64,000 nucleotides of DNA from Hermatobates lingyangjiaoensis (GCA_026182355.1 JAPFBL010000325.1:242501-306500), one strand, 5' to 3'; positions 12,121 through 23,864 are shown, counted from the stretch's first letter. The notes: generated from the letters alone by a model not told the origin. Translations and numbers: made by a program.

Positions 12121-12187
12121 CTTTTCTCCAATCGCCACTTAGGTAGACAAAATTACCGGGGATGTGTGCACGTGATAACCCTTTCTT

Positions 12188-12232
12188 TTCTCTCCTGATG
12201 ACGGTTAAACCAAAAATTAGAGAGGTTAAGTG
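12188..12232 (+). ncRNA. Hammerhead ribozyme motif, family F2
   Basis: Canonical core CTGATGA is at 12195-12201. Helix II is GGTT/AACC, helix III is AATT, and H17 is A. Helix I TCTC pairs with GAGA. The G of GAA is A in this copy, so activity is doubtful. Confidence 0.55.
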
Positions 12233-12234
12233 TG

Positions 12235-12531
12235 TTTATATATATATATATATTCATATATATATATATATATATATACCATGATAAACGAAAAACGGTC
12301 CGGCAGGACAAATAACAATTAAAATAAGCAGTGACACATAAACAGAACTGTCGTCCCTCCGTCAATTCACTTCTTCTCCTGAGGACGACCGCCATTACGG
12401 TCGAAATATTGAAAAGTGAGTCTTTGTTGTGTTTCTGTTTATGTGTCACTGCTTATTTTAATTGTTATATATATATATATATATTATATATATATATATA
12501 TATACTTAACCTCTCTAATTTTTGGTTAGAT

Positions 12532-12563
<32 letters not shown>

Positions 12564-12585
12564 GTATATATGAGTCAAAAACCCA
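12235..12585. repeat. (TA)n tracts around inverted terminal-repeat pieces
   Basis: TA tracts at 12238-12278, 12465-12505 and 12530-12562 frame inverted copies of ATTAAAATAAGCAGTGACAC (12318 and rc near 12445). These are halves of a small foldback. Confidence 0.7.
12372..12422 (+). ncRNA. Hammerhead ribozyme motif, family F7
   Basis: Core CTGAGGA is at 12379-12385. A strong helix II is GACCG/CGGTC, then GAA, the self-complementary ATAT of helix III and H17 = T. It sits in the loop of the foldback at 12235-12585. Confidence 0.6.
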
Positions 12586-12743
12586 ACTGAAACACTAGAT
12601 GCAGAAACATCATGACGAGGGGTTGAGATGAGTGGGAGGGACGAGTATTTTAAAAGGGTGAAAGCGCAGGAAAGGACAAATGTCCAGAGAGGGATGTTTG
12701 GGGAAACAAAGGAGTACAGTAAGAAAGAGTAAAAAACTATCAG

Positions 12744-13440
12744 TTAGCTGTCAACCCTCTTTGAAGAGCCTATTGTCCTCGTCAAGAAAGAATCAAGTTT
12801 GAAAAGCCCATTACTAATGTTTATAATACTTGATGTATTAAATTGAATTAGAGAGGATTCGATAATATTTCTTAACAACATTGATTTTTCATAGGTAATA
12901 AATTTAGCTCCTGTCCAATCAATACGATGATTTTCATTGTATATATGCAAGAATAGGGTGTTACTTTTTTCCTTTCTACTTACGTTCTATTGGTGTTGTT
13001 TTACATGTGTCTTTAAAGATTTTCCAATTTGACCAATATAAATTTCATGGTAATTTTTGCACGGAATTTTATAAATACCTCTATCCTTTTGTTTCCTGGG
13101 GGAGGTTTTATTAACATATTGTCGACGCTATTACGATTAGAAAACACTATATTAAAATCAAGTTTACGGGCCAGTCTAGGAAGAGGGTCCAATGACTCAT
13201 AATATGGTTAAACTATAGAATTTGACAATGAACTGGGCTCTGTTGAATTATTAGAGAAAGTCTTTTTTAGCACCCTTCAAAGCTAAATCGATATAAGAGT
13301 AGAGGTATTTTAATGATAGGTCAATTGACCTAATGTTATTAATCTCTTCATTAAGGAATTTATGGGAGTACACTCCCAACGCTCTTAAAAACATATTTCA
13401 AAAAACAGAAATTTTAACATTTTTTTGGATGCGAAAATCC
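12744..13440 (-). pseudogene. Penelope-like element, linker and GIY-YIG endonuclease fragment
   Basis: Reading down from 13440, a linker (FLNEEI-like, then LPYYESLDPL) is followed, after a frameshift near 13100 at a C run, by YKIPC and YIGQIGKSLKTH, the start of a GIY-YIG endonuclease. The frame at 12950-12744 has NHRIDW and the IIESSLI / GLFKLD region typical of the endonuclease C-terminus. Frameshifts and stops make it inactive. Family F1 terminal repeats flank it inverted on both sides (12587-12640 and 13430-13612), so this endonuclease probably belongs to family F1. Confidence 0.7.
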
Positions 13441-13494
13441 TCTCCTTTCCTCTCAACACCTCACCATGATGTTTGTGCATCTAGTGTTTCAGCT

Positions 13495-13548
13495 GGGTTT
13501 TGACTCTCACGAAGACCTCTTGTTACGGTTAACATCTTAGTCTTGTTT
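13495..13548 (+). ncRNA. Decayed hammerhead motif, family F1
   Basis: The core is CTCACGA (13506-13512), with the invariant G changed to C, and the GAA region reads TTAACA. The terminal-repeat tail TTTCACGTATTTATGTGAAA follows to 13612. Confidence 0.45.
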
Positions 13549-13740
13549 TCCCATTTCATATTGTCATTTGATCATTGATTGTTATTTCACGTATTTATGT
13601 GAAATCTTTATATATATTTATAATTTATGTACCTGTCATGCATGTCGACTATGTTATTTTTTTTGTAAAGTAATTATTCTTAGTTAATATGGATTTATAT
13701 AGAGTTGTAAATTTCTAGCGTTAGTAAGTTTAATTAAAAA

Positions 13741-13782
13741 TACCCTGAGGATGGTCCATGGAGACTGAAACGTTGGTAAGTG
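13741..13782 (+). ncRNA. Hammerhead ribozyme motif, family F6
   Basis: Core CTGAGGA is at 13745-13751. Helix II is GGTC/GACT. GAA is at 13767-13769, palindrome ACGT at 13770-13773, and H17 = T at 13774. Helix I ACC pairs with GGT. Confidence 0.65.
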
Positions 13783-13950
13783 TATATTGTTAACAATGAG
13801 TTTTCAAGATAAAACATTTGGACAATTGTAGTTTCATATCCCGGAAAACGTTAGAACACTGATTAGAAAATTAGAAAACTGAATGATAAAAGAAACTAAA
13901 ACAAGGGTTCAAAAAGTGTTTAATCATATTTGTATGAACGGAAATCTGCT

Positions 13951-14298
<348 letters not shown>

Positions 14299-14300
<2 letters not shown>

Positions 14301-14455
14301 AAATTTGGAAGCAGTCCTTCTTTTAAGCATATTTCGTTGAACAGCTGACCGTATTTCGCTGATGTCATTTTCTTCACTAGTTTTTCAAGGTTTCAGAAAC
14401 CTTGAAAAACTAGTGAAGAAAATGACATCAGCGAAATACGGTCAGCTGTTCAACG

Positions 14456-14460
<5 letters not shown>
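14299..14460. mobile_element. 65-bp-arm perfect palindrome between TA tracts
   Basis: Arms of about 65 bp meet at 14395 with a 3-nt loop. On the minus strand, 14325-14299 codes LKEGLLPNFT directly before (TA)n, the Penelope-type N-terminal motif found at several other TA junctions. Confidence 0.7.
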
Positions 14461-14504
<44 letters not shown>

Positions 14505-14540
14505 ATATTGATAAGAGTATCTACGGTGGAATAGAAAAAA

Positions 14541-14676
14541 AACTAAGGTTTATCGGGAATTGGTCAGTTCTTCAGGTTCAAATTAACTTCCCATTGCCAT
14601 TTTTTCTCACAAGGCAATGAGAGTTTAATTTGAACCTAAAGAACTGACAGAGTCCCGATAAACCTTAGTTTTGTAT
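14541..14676. mobile_element. Foldback of an F9-related terminal repeat
   Basis: Inverted arms 14541-14606 and 14612-14676 contain AACTAAGGTTTATCGGG and GGCAATG. It is followed by a TA-rich tract. Confidence 0.6.
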
Positions 14677-14714
14677 ATATACATATATATAGAAAAATCA
14701 CAAGAAATAAACAC

Positions 14715-14998
14715 TTGATGCAATCAATGGAATTAACTTTTTCACAATGGAAAACTAAAACTGTAGAGATAAATTCTCTGAGGCCTTTCAATTTATGTCA
14801 TCAGAGAGCAAAGAAAGTAAAAACTGAGAAAGTAACATTAAAGTAATGGAGAAGAAAGGTAACAAACAAATTAATTTTATGTTAGCTTCTCAGATTTTTC
14901 TTTCTTTGCTCCCAGATGATATAAATTGAAAGGCCTTAGAAAATTGTTTTCCATTGTTTTCCTTTTTCCATTATGGAAACAATGAAATTAAACTTCAT
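14715..14998. mobile_element. Foldback with two F11 hammerheads
   Basis: The minus motif (14772-14810) has core CTGATGA (rc of 14798-14804), palindrome AGGCCT (14781-14786), H17 = C, and helix I CTCT/AGAG. The plus motif (14905-14945) has a decayed core CAGATGA at 14913-14919 with the same AGGCCT. Helix II is very short. Related motifs with a better helix II are at 53928 and 54413. Confidence 0.6.
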
Positions 14999-15604
14999 AT
15001 ATATACTAAAGAGTAATAAATTGTCAACCGTGTGAGAGATATATAACTAAAAAGGATAAATCGGGATGAGGTCAGTTTCTTCCACTTCCAATCAAACTCT
15101 CATTGAAGATGTTTCCATTTTATTCACAATCTTTTTCAAATGCAAAAGTAGGAATATTTGAAAATGAATGAACTATTACAAATTACATTACTAAAACTAT
15201 ATTTATAGTACCCGAAACATAACCCTGTTTTTTCACTATCCGAAAAAATGTTAAATTTTTGAATTAGATCTTATAGTAGTGTAATGGACTTATAATTACG
15301 ACCTATTGAATATAATACGTTTGAAGTTTTCGAGACAGAGCTGTTTAAGACTGGCAAGAAGATTTAGGTCAAGAGGGTCTTTTATATTGAACTCGAGTGG
15401 CCATCAGGTGTATTACCCCCTTGGCTTTTATTAATGAAATACTACCGTCTTAGAGTCGAAAAGAATAAACAAATCTGATCTTTTGTAATGACTTGGAGAA
15501 TGCCATTACAGCTGCTTTGCAACGATTAGCTTAGTATATATATATATCGGTTGCCGTGTCGGTTGCTAGCCGTTGTGTCTATAACGTGCTTGGTCTCCCT
15601 TTCT

Positions 15605-15650
15605 CTTTTCTCCAGAAGACCGATTGTCCAAAATTTGAGTTTATAAGTGT
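15605..15650 (+). ncRNA. Decayed hammerhead motif, family F3
   Basis: The core is CAGAAGA (15613-15619), with the U of CUGA replaced. The AATT palindrome and GAG of helix I remain. A near copy with an intact core is at 26280. Confidence 0.4.
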
Positions 15651-15797
15651 GTTTCTTTACTTTGTGTGCTACCTATCCTGAATTTTGAACTATCTTATAT
15701 ATATATATATATATAATTAAATGAAACGGCCCAACGGACTTTTAAATAAAAAACAATTAAAAAAGATAGCACCCAGATAGACACAGGAATAACTCAC

Positions 15798-15832
15798 TTC
15801 TATATTTCGACCATCGTCGTCATCAGGAGGCG
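15798..15832 (-). ncRNA. Hammerhead ribozyme motif, family F7
   Basis: Core CTGATGA is the rc of 15820-15826. Helix II is GACGATGGTC-like, then GAA, palindrome ATAT (15802-15805), and H17 = A. The upstream terminal repeat begins with AATGAAACGG-type sequence after a TA tract (15700-15714). Confidence 0.6.
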
Positions 15833-15884
15833 AAGAGTTCCGCAGGAAGGCAGAGCGGTGACTCTTATATTATATATATATATA

Positions 15885-15982
15885 TATATCAATGTTTAAA
15901 CCACAATATGAAATGGGAAAACAAGACCAAGATCTTTCAACCGTAACAAGCGGTCTTCGTTAGAGTCAAAAACCCAACTGAT
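15885..15982 (-). ncRNA. Terminal repeat F1 with altered hammerhead core
   Basis: Core CTAACGA (rc of 15958-15964) has the invariant G changed to A. Helix II, GAA and the AGATCT palindrome are intact. Confidence 0.5.
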
Positions 15983-16055
15983 GGTAATTAGAATATTTAT
16001 AATAATTATTATTAGTGTTTTTTCCTTATTCAACTTTTAATTAGTTATTATTTTA

Positions 16056-16096
16056 TATCCCTGAAGATGGTCTATGATGACTGAAACGTCGGAACA
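16056..16096 (+). ncRNA. Hammerhead ribozyme motif, family F6
   Basis: Core CTGAAGA is at 16061-16067. Helix II is GGTC/GACT. GAA is at 16083-16085, palindrome ACGT at 16086-16089, and H17 = C at 16090. Helix I CC pairs with GG. All consensus positions are present. Confidence 0.7.
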
Positions 16097-16397
16097 ATTT
16101 ATTGTGTAGTTTATGTTAGATTCATAGTTTCGAATTATAACTTGGATTAATGTTATGGACTTCAGGAATAAATCATTTTGAGAATTGTACATATTACCAG
16201 AAGGGTTGAAAACCAAGTTTAGAAAACTGTATGAATTGAACTTTTTCGAAATTGAACTGTAAGAAATTGAAAATCGGCATACTTTTTAATAAAACATGTT
16301 TAAATGTAGATCTGCTCCCAAAAACAATATATATATATATATATATATACTTTAAAAACTTTGAGAAACACGAATGAGAAACAGAAACTAGGACTCA

Positions 16398-16440
16398 CAT
16401 TCAATATTTCGACCCTTTTAACGGTCGTCCTCAGGAAAGG
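16398..16440 (-). ncRNA. Hammerhead ribozyme motif, family F7
   Basis: Core CTGAGGA is the rc of 16428-16434. Helix II is GACCG/GGGTC-like, then GAA and palindrome ATAT. It abuts the retroelement linker fragment at 16440-16690 on the same strand. Confidence 0.6.
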
Positions 16441-16690
16441 AATTCGAGTGGCTAGAGTCCAGTGACTCATGATATGGCAAAACTATAGAATTTGATAATG
16501 AACGGGGCTCTGTTGAAGTATTAGAGAATGTTTTTTTAGCACCCTTCAAAGCTAAATCGATATATGAGGAGGGGTATTTTAATGAAAGGGCAATTGACCT
16601 TATGTTGTTAATCTCTTCATTAAGGAATTCAGGAGAGACACTCTTAACGCCCTCAAAAACATATTTCAAAAAAATAAGAAATTTTAACAG
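16440..16690 (-). pseudogene. Penelope-like element linker fragment
   Basis: The minus frame has FLNEEINNIRSIALSLKYP and LPYHESL, matching the part before the endonuclease in the 12744-13440 copy. It runs directly into the F7 ribozyme at its 3' side, and no endonuclease follows. Confidence 0.6.
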
Positions 16691-16929
16691 TTTTTTGGAT
16701 GGGAAGAATAAAAGTGAACATATGCAAGTACATTCGTAGGTGTACTATATATACTAAAGCGTAACTCTTTAGGTAACCTATGGATCAGGACATCTAAGAG
16801 GGTCAAATTACCTGTAATGTTATTATTATTGTGGTTTGATCATTGATTGTTATTTCATTGAGTGAATTGTTTGTATATATGGTATATTTATTGTGTCCAG
16901 TTTGGATCGTCTTTCCGTTTTTTAAACGG

Positions 16930-17395
16930 AAAACAAGAATTTTAATACGTACATTTTTTTTTTAAAACACAAACAAAATAAGTACACTATGAAAAATTAA
17001 ATACAATCTTGAGTATTAGGATAACAATGACAGAATAATAAAAAAGAGAAAAAGATGGAGTCTAACTATAAAAACAAAGTTTTTTTTTTCTTTTCCATCT
17101 TTTTCTCTTTTTTATTATTCTGTCATTGTTATCCTAATACTCAAGATTGTATTTAATTTTTTCATAGTGTACTTCTTTTGTTTGTGTTTTAAAAAAAAAT
17201 GTACGTATTAAAATTCTTGTTTTCCTCTGTTTGTAGGCCTTTGGAAAAAGATTTTAAATAAAATCGAAACGTCGGCAATGAGAGTTTGAATTGAAAGTGG
17301 AAGAAACTGACCGCATCCCGATCAATCATTTTTTAGTTGTATATCTGTCACACGGTCGAGAAGTTATTAGTGTTTATATATATATATATATATAT
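16930..17395. mobile_element. Palindrome with F9 terminal repeat
   Basis: Arms 16930-17058 and 17092-17226 are inverted copies, each with ATTCTGTCATTGTTATCC or its complement. The F9 hairpin with GAAACGTCGGC follows at 17242-17292. The unit ends in a TA tract at 17374-17396. Confidence 0.7.
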
Positions 17396-17399
17396 ATTA

Positions 17400-18480
17400 T
17401 TGAGTTATACTCATGTGAATACAATAAAATAAATCGTAAACATTGATAAAGGAAATATGAAAGGAGTATTCTACCCCTTTTGAGGTTACAAAGTTCTAAC
17501 ATTTTGTCAATCCACTCTTCCAGTAAAAGCCCTACATCCTAGAAAAATTGAAAAGCATTATAACCAGCAATACTGCAACATATTAACTTATTAATGAAAA
17601 TATCATTTCATTTAGTGGTGATTAAGTGTGCTGTATTACTGATTAATTAAATTTATTAAATCCTTGTTGCTTGTTTCATAGAATTTGTAATATGAAATCT
17701 AATGATTGCATAATTATGAAAGATATGTGTCTTTCATTTTGCTCTATTGTTAGTTTTGTGGGAGGGATGGGATATTAATATATTTAGTTTATAGTTCTAA
17801 TTAAATGTAATAAAGTGTAAATAGAACTCTCTGACTACAGAATACAGATGGCATCTTCTTCATTCCTTTCGCAGAGATCTATTGTTATATAATAATAATA
17901 ATTAGCTGGCTCCACGAACTTCATACCGTCAACTGTAAATGAATGTTATGTTATATTTAGCTAAGCTTCATTTGGTATTTAATTATTAAATTTAATAATT
18001 TTAATAGCTAACCCAACAGACGCTGTTCTACCATACCAATAAATATTCAATTCAAACAAGAATAAACTAAGACATGTAAAAATATTATGCCTCTCATATC
18101 TCATAAAAGACAATAAATCATTTAAATTTTCCATTAGAAACATAATTTTATTTCAGAGGATTCACTAAAAAATTTCTAAATCAATGTAAATAAATATCAA
18201 TAAATTCAATTTATAACCGGTATAACCGGTGATACGTTAGTCAAGGATAAACAATCAGTTGTTATAGGGTTATTGCTTTTTACCGTAATTGAAATTAAGT
18301 GAATACTTTTTATAAATTGTTAATTTTTTATAAGTTTTTTTTAGCAAATTTTCATGGTTTTATTAATGAGATGTTTAGCGTCAAAAAATCATTTTCTGAA
18401 AACAGTAAGTAATACTGTACCTCAGTTTTGGTGAAAATAGTTTTGAGAAAAATTATCTCATCTCATCTTTCTCAGAATGT
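17400..18480. other. AT-rich gene-free stretch
   Basis: No coding exon, RNA gene or clear repeat is recognised. Confidence 0.4.
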
Positions 18481-18484
18481 TCTA

Positions 18485-19012
18485 TTTTTAGGTATAGTTT
18501 GATTTTGATCAGTTAAACAGTATGGCTTGTATCTCTCTCACAAGCTTTCAGATTGAATTGTAAGTAAACATTTTTACATTTTATTGAAAAAAATATATTT
18601 CTTGTGGTTTTTTATGTTATTTTTCGTTTGTTGGCATTGTAGTCTCATACATAATGCCAAAATTTGGAGACTCTAGAATTAGTAGTTTAGGAGAAACAAA
18701 ATTTGGTCTAAAACCAGGTTTTTGGCAAAACAAGTGACTTTTCCATCATGCATAATTGCTCTCAAACAATTGGGCTCATTTACATTATGAGTCCAATTTT
18801 CGTGTAAAATATCAATTTGATCCATCAAAGATTCTTGACCGTAGACTGGGCACACATTTTGGGTACATACCCATCCACCACATACACACACAGATATCAT
18901 CGCAAAATCATCATAAAACGACTTTTGGGACCTGAAAACATATAATTCCGTCAAAATCTTGAGATCGAATTTTTTCACGATCACTACACTTTTACTTATA
19001 GTAAAGTAAAAA
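18485..19012. repeat. Interspersed repeat R2, long copy
   Basis: It comprises the 1320-type segment (18485-18605), the 2165-type segment (18650-18850) and the terminal part with the CTTTACTTATAGTAAAG-like palindrome. The minus frame at 18984-18679 shares KILTELY with the copy at 3167-2922. Confidence 0.55.
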
Positions 19013-19479
19013 TCGGGATTGGCCTAAACTCAACTTTACTGTAAGTAAACATAATAAACTTATTAACAACCAACTTATGACTTGTATAATCAATAAAACA
19101 GTTTAAAATAAATTAAAATAAATCCGACCAGTAAGGCAGATGAGTCATTATTCCAAAATAATGGGAATTTTTTTTAAAAAGTTAATCTTTGGTTTAATTT
19201 TTTTACGAAATGTCATTGTTATTGGTTTAGCTCTAATCAACATGTTCTGAGTTCGTAAATATATCCCCTTTTTTATCAATGTGATATTAACAAAAAATAC
19301 TCTACTCTTACTAGTATACTTTACAATTTTTAGGTATAAAAGAAAATGTCTGTACATGAAATAGACTATTTATCTTTGCCTGCTCTATTAAATGCTAATT
19401 AGAGAATATGTGAGCTGTCATAATGACGTATTCATTTCATAATGTTGTTTTTTTGCTTTCCAACGGTCTCAGTTATAAA

Positions 19480-20370
19480 TCTTTCACCTCTTAGTGCTTT
19501 TATAGGGGCAGAAATTGTGGCTCATTTATTATTTGGCACCCATTTTAGTAATGAGCTGGCCACATTACCTGTTGATTCTACACTGAGAGTCCTAAATTTT
19601 GCATAACTCAAGTATATTTAGGGTAAGGACCTTTAAAGAGTGCCTGACATCGTACAGGCTCGGGACTGACAACTTAACGTCAGATTTATTCACCTACTGC
19701 GTGAATAAATCGAAGGCTAGATGGGTATCGAACCCCGGACCTACAAGTTTAGAGGTGAGTACGTTAACCACTGATCTTTCCTGGCCTGCATTCATTTCAT
19801 AATGAATTGTAATTCTGCCTAATTATAATGACTTTGATTTGTAACGGTCATTTAGTTGAAGTAATTAAATATCCCCAATTATCTCTATTATGACAAAGCA
19901 TGACACACATAGGTAGGTAGAAACGTAGTTACTAGTGTAATATATAGGATTATAACATACCTGCATAGCATGCACGTCTTCACAGTTAAGTATACTGAAG
20001 TGTCACAATAAACACGATACACTATAATAAAAGAAATAACTTTTTTACTATTTTGAGCGGTATTTTTTTTGGTTTTACTATTTGTTTGTTGTTCAATATT
20101 GTTTGTGGTGTTCGATTTATTCACGTGGAAACTGAATAAATCTGAGCACGTCGTCCCTCGGAGAGGATGTTAAACCGTCGGTCCCGAGCCTATACTGTTC
20201 CTATCCCTACTCTAAATACACTTGAGTTAGTCAAAATTTAGTACTCTCAATGTAGAATCAACAGGTAATGGGGCTCGTCCATTATTAAAACGGGTGTTAA
20301 ATAATAAATGAGCCACGATTCCGCCCCTAGAACAGCACTAAAAGGTGAAACTTTATAAGTGTGGGCGTTT
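19480..20370. mobile_element. Inverted SINE pair forming a foldback
   Basis: A minus SINE (19570-19793, B box GGTTCGATACC-like) and a plus SINE body (20108-20275) are each followed outward by the same non-SINE tail (AGGGGCAGAAATTGTGGCTC near 19503 and its complement near 20320). So the inverted unit is larger than the SINE. The spacer of about 300 bp has no gene. Confidence 0.65.
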
Positions 20371-20484
20371 GAAGGGAAACAAAGAAACTAGACTCAGGAC
20401 GTTTGGGGTCCAACGTTTTCCAAAAAGTCATTATATTTTGTTAGTTATTGAGACTTGTTATTGAAATTTAATATAGAGTTAAGG

Positions 20485-20665
20485 ATCCAGAGTAGCCTAG
20501 TGGGCAGCGTGCACGCCATTGGACTAGTAGATACGGGGTTCAATACCCACTTTGGCTTTTGGATAAAAATACATGAAAGCTGAATAAATATGAGTACGTC
20601 TTTTCTTGGCAAGGACGTTAAGCCGTCGGTCCCGAGCCTGTATAATGTCAGGTACTTGTTGGGAA
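20485..20665 (+). mobile_element. tRNA-derived SINE
   Basis: Head TAGCCTAGTGG, B box GGTTCAATACC, TGAATAAATATGAG and the central block AAGCCGTCGGTCCCGAGCC. It is truncated at about 20665. Confidence 0.75.
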
Positions 20666-21335
20666 AGAAAGAAATAAATTAGGTTCAGGATATTTAGGGT
20701 CCAACGTTTTGCCAAAAAGTAACTATATTTTTAAGACATTATTCGATTACAATACTGTGATAGGTACATATTAGCATCTCAGATATAGTAAATACATTTA
20801 AGCTTACCAATTTGAGTGTAAACCGCTAACATGTTTTTTTTTTGAAAATATTTATAGATTCTTACTATGGCATGAATGTGGTTTATGTGGCATTTGAGGT
20901 CTTTGAACAAAAGAGACAGGCAACACTGGGGACAAAGGGGAGGTTATTTGTGTGATGCAAAGGCTTTCTGGTCTCTCTCAAAGGTAAACACTGCCTGCTA
21001 ATCCTTCACACACACACCGACACCACAATGCACTTAGCCCGACTCCCAAACCACGCCTTTAATTGATTTAATTTAAATTTATACCTACTAGCAAATAGGT
21101 AGCATCAATGACGACAAGACTATATAAGTAAATACAAACTTAACCTGCTATTGTTTAATTTAAACTTAATTTAAAGTCCAATTTTTTGATTTTAAAATAA
21201 CTTATACTGTTTATGAAGTACAATTTATAATGTAATCTTTATTACTTGTGCAATCGGTTATAGTATGGTGTTTACTAATGATAGGAAATTTTAAAAATTA
21301 GTTCTTCACACAAAAGAGCTTTATACAAAAACCAA
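20666..21335. other. Gene-free stretch
   Basis: The short repeat GGTCCAACGTTTTGCCAAAAA (20700) also occurs in slightly altered form near 20410. Otherwise there is only the F5 terminal-repeat end at 21250-21300. Confidence 0.35.
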
Positions 21336-21337
21336 TA

Positions 21338-21490
21338 ATGCATTTCGAACATTTAGTGTTCTTCTTCAGGTTCACATCTAGACTAATAAGAACTGGTCAT
21401 TCTTAGGTCCCTGTTGCTATAACACCCTTAACGGTACAGAAACAAACCTGAAAAAGAACATTAAGTGTTCGAAACGCGTTGTTAGTTTTA
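21338..21490. mobile_element. F5 terminal-repeat pair with hammerheads
   Basis: The minus motif (21338-21375) has core CTGAAGA (rc of 21363-21369) and palindrome ATGCAT. The plus motif (21440-21490) has core CTGAAAA at 21448-21454 (G8 changed) with ACGCGT. The arms are inverted about a short spacer, ending in (TA)n at 21494. Confidence 0.6.
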
Positions 21491-21514
21491 AAATAATATA
21501 TATATATATATATA

Positions 21515-21632
21515 ACCAATTAGATGAAACGATTCTTCGAACTGAATAAACTAGAATTTTCAAAAGAACACACAGAAAAGAAATCACTGAACTCACTACT
21601 ATTTTCGATGTCCTCGTCGTCAGGTAGAGAGA
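21515..21632 (-). mobile_element. F7-type terminal repeat with hammerhead core
   Basis: Core CTGACGA is the rc of 21617-21623. Helix II and the palindrome are weakened. The segment 21521-21566 is the complement of 28905-28950, the end of the reverse-transcriptase fragment. This links that coding family to this ribozyme-bearing terminal repeat. Confidence 0.6.
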
Positions 21633-21634
21633 GT

Positions 21635-21680
<46 letters not shown>

Positions 21681-21696
21681 AAGTGAGAGAGAGAGA
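21628..21696. repeat. (GA)n microsatellite
   Basis: GA run adjoining the F7-type terminal repeat. Confidence 0.9.
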
Positions 21697-21879
21697 TCAG
21701 TAACAAATGATTTAAATCCCCAAGGAAAGGAAAAGAGATAGTTGCTGCTTAAAGATTAAAAAAAAATGACTTTCCAGTTAAAATTATCAAGTAGCGGTGA
21801 CTTGACTCAGACTTGAAAACCATTGGTGTTTTTAAAATAAATGAAGTTTAGGCATATTTTTAAAATTCTAACGTAATGC

Positions 21880-22150
21880 AATCAGTTATTAGCTGGTATT
21901 TACTCATTGGTAAAAAGCTAATGAAAAGGTGTCCATATATAAAAATTTAATCGTATAAACAACGCGTTTCGAACACGTAGTGTTCTTCTTCAGGTGTTCA
22001 CCCTTAGTTAATGCCTAAGGAGATGAAGAACTCTACGTGCTCGAAACGCGTTGTTTATACGATTAAATTTTTATATATGGAGACCATTTCATTAGCTTTT
22101 TATCCTACAATATTATTAAAATATACATTTTATCTTTGGTAATCTTGAGA
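21880..22150. mobile_element. F5 terminal-repeat foldback with hammerheads
   Basis: The minus motif (21955-22000) is complete: core CTGAAGA (rc of 21987-21993), helix II GAACAC/GTGTTC, palindrome ACGCGT. The plus arm (22012-22058) keeps helix II and ACGCGT but has a scrambled core. The outer ends carry the TTTACTCATTG / ATGGAGACCATTTCATTAG boundary. Confidence 0.65.
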
Positions 22151-22544
22151 AGCACTGCGTTATAGTGTAGTATTTATTAATATTGAGAGATTTAAAAAAA
22201 ATATGTCTCCACTCTATAAATTTTTTTTCGCAGAATTTTAATTTTTTTAGATCCCCAAATATCCTTGATTTAATCGTCCGGGCGTTGCATCAATTTTTAC
22301 TCCTAATGATGGAATTGTTCATGAATGTAAAACATCCGTTGCTGTTACTAAAATTCGGATTTGGGTATTAATTGGTATTATTGTGTGGTTATCTGTTTCG
22401 ATTAGTTGAATAATTGTTGAATTCAGAGTTATATTCATATTTTATTAGTAAAAAAAATAACGATGAATTATTTAAATAATGTTTAATATTTCGTAAATTT
22501 ATATTTATATTTGTGATATTAGTTTAAAAATTGAACATATTAAG

Positions 22545-23130
22545 AAAAGTATTAAGTCTACAAACAAAAAAGTTTATTACAAGGAAATAAACAACGCGTT
22601 TCCAACACTTGACGTTCTTCTTCAGGTTACATCTAGAAAAAATATATATGCATTTAAGAGCTATGGGAACATAGGGGCGAATTAATTGAAATGAATACAT
22701 CTGACACTATTGAGTAATAACGCGAATAATAATAACGGAAATGGCTTAAATTGGTCCTTAACTTAAAACTACATACTGAGACCTGTCTAATTTATACATA
22801 AAGCTAATTAAGGGTCTCTTTTATGTATAAATTAGAAATGTCTCAGTATGTAGTTTTAAGTTAAGGATCAATTTAAGCCATTTCAATATTATTCCCGTTA
22901 TCACTCAATAGTGTCAGATGTATTCATTTCAATTAATTCGCCCCTATGTTCCCAAAGCTCTTAAATGCATATATATATATATTTTTAGATGTATCCCTGA
23001 AGAAGATCATAAGTGTTCGAAATGTGTTGTTTAGTTACTTGTAATGAATTTTTTTGTGTGGAGACTTAATACTTTTCCTAACATGAGTAAATACCACACT
23101 ATAACAGATTGCACAGTTAATGAATTGAAC
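22545..23130. mobile_element. Long F5 foldback with two hammerheads
   Basis: Arms 22545-22800 and 22815-23075 are inverted, near-identical copies. The minus motif (22590-22632) has core CTGAAGA (rc of 22619-22625) and palindrome ACGCGT. The plus motif (22990-23032) has core CTGAAGA at 22997-23003. The inner arms carry extra non-ribozyme sequence (AACTACATACTGAGAC and complement). Confidence 0.7.
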
Positions 23131-23309
23131 ATATTATTAAAGAGATGCATTGTGTAGTGTTTTATTTGGCTTCTTACATCTATGAAATACTTTGTTCTAT
23201 TGAAGGTAGGAGTAGAATAGTATTTAGATTCAGCTTCAAGTGAGTAGTGTGTTCTTTTGGGAAGAATTCTCAAATGTAGAAGAATGTGCAACAACACAAT
23301 TGTAATAAA

Positions 23310-23460
23310 GTTTGCGGTGGGGGAGGGGGAGGGGCGTAGAAAGAGTTGATTGAAAGTAAAGCTTGAGTAGACTTGTGGAATTTCACAATCAACTCTTTTA
23401 CTTCAAGAATGTTGTGGAGGAGGGGGGTGGGGTGGATTGGTGGTGGGAGGGGGTTGAAAG
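23310..23460. repeat. G-rich runs
   Basis: Clusters of three or more G (23317-23335 and 23412-23456) on the plus strand could form quadruplexes. The minus-strand open frames with Pro runs here are compositional. Confidence 0.5.
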
Positions 23461-23747
23461 AAACACAAGGGTTGTTTGAGAACAAATAGGTGGCGGTACA
23501 GCGGCGGTGCCAACAACACAACAACAAAACATTGCACTGACCAAATCTAACTGCTTCTTCGACCTTGTATGTACCTCTTTTCTATAAAACAAGAAAAAAA
23601 ATAACGCTTCAAAATATTTATCATTAAAGCCATTAATCCATGGACGAAAAATATTAACTTCCATGCAATAATAGATTAACTTTCTCTTGGTTTATATATA
23701 TTAGCTCAAAAATGAAGAGAAGCAACACACAAAGAAAGAGACACACT

Positions 23748-23790
23748 TACAAACTCAAATTTTCGGATGATCCGTCTTCAGGAGAAAATA
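23748..23790 (-). ncRNA. Hammerhead ribozyme motif, family F3
   Basis: Core CTGAAGA is the rc of 23775-23781. Helix II is GGAT/ATCC, then GAA, palindrome AATT and H17 = T. Helix I CTC pairs with GAG. All consensus positions are present. Confidence 0.7.
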
Positions 23791-23864
23791 GAAAGGGCGA
23801 CCAAGCACGCCGGAAACACAACGGCAGGAAGCCATCCCGTCAACCCATATATATATAATTAAAG

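Noticed and set aside
14331..14460. Hammerhead in the palindrome arms (CTGATGTC)
   Set aside because: CTGATG is followed by TC, not A, and no GAA/palindrome partner lies at the right distance.
23270..23664. Proline-rich minus-strand proteins
   Set aside because: The prolines come from G-rich simple sequence. Two overlapping frames are equally open and no domain is visible.
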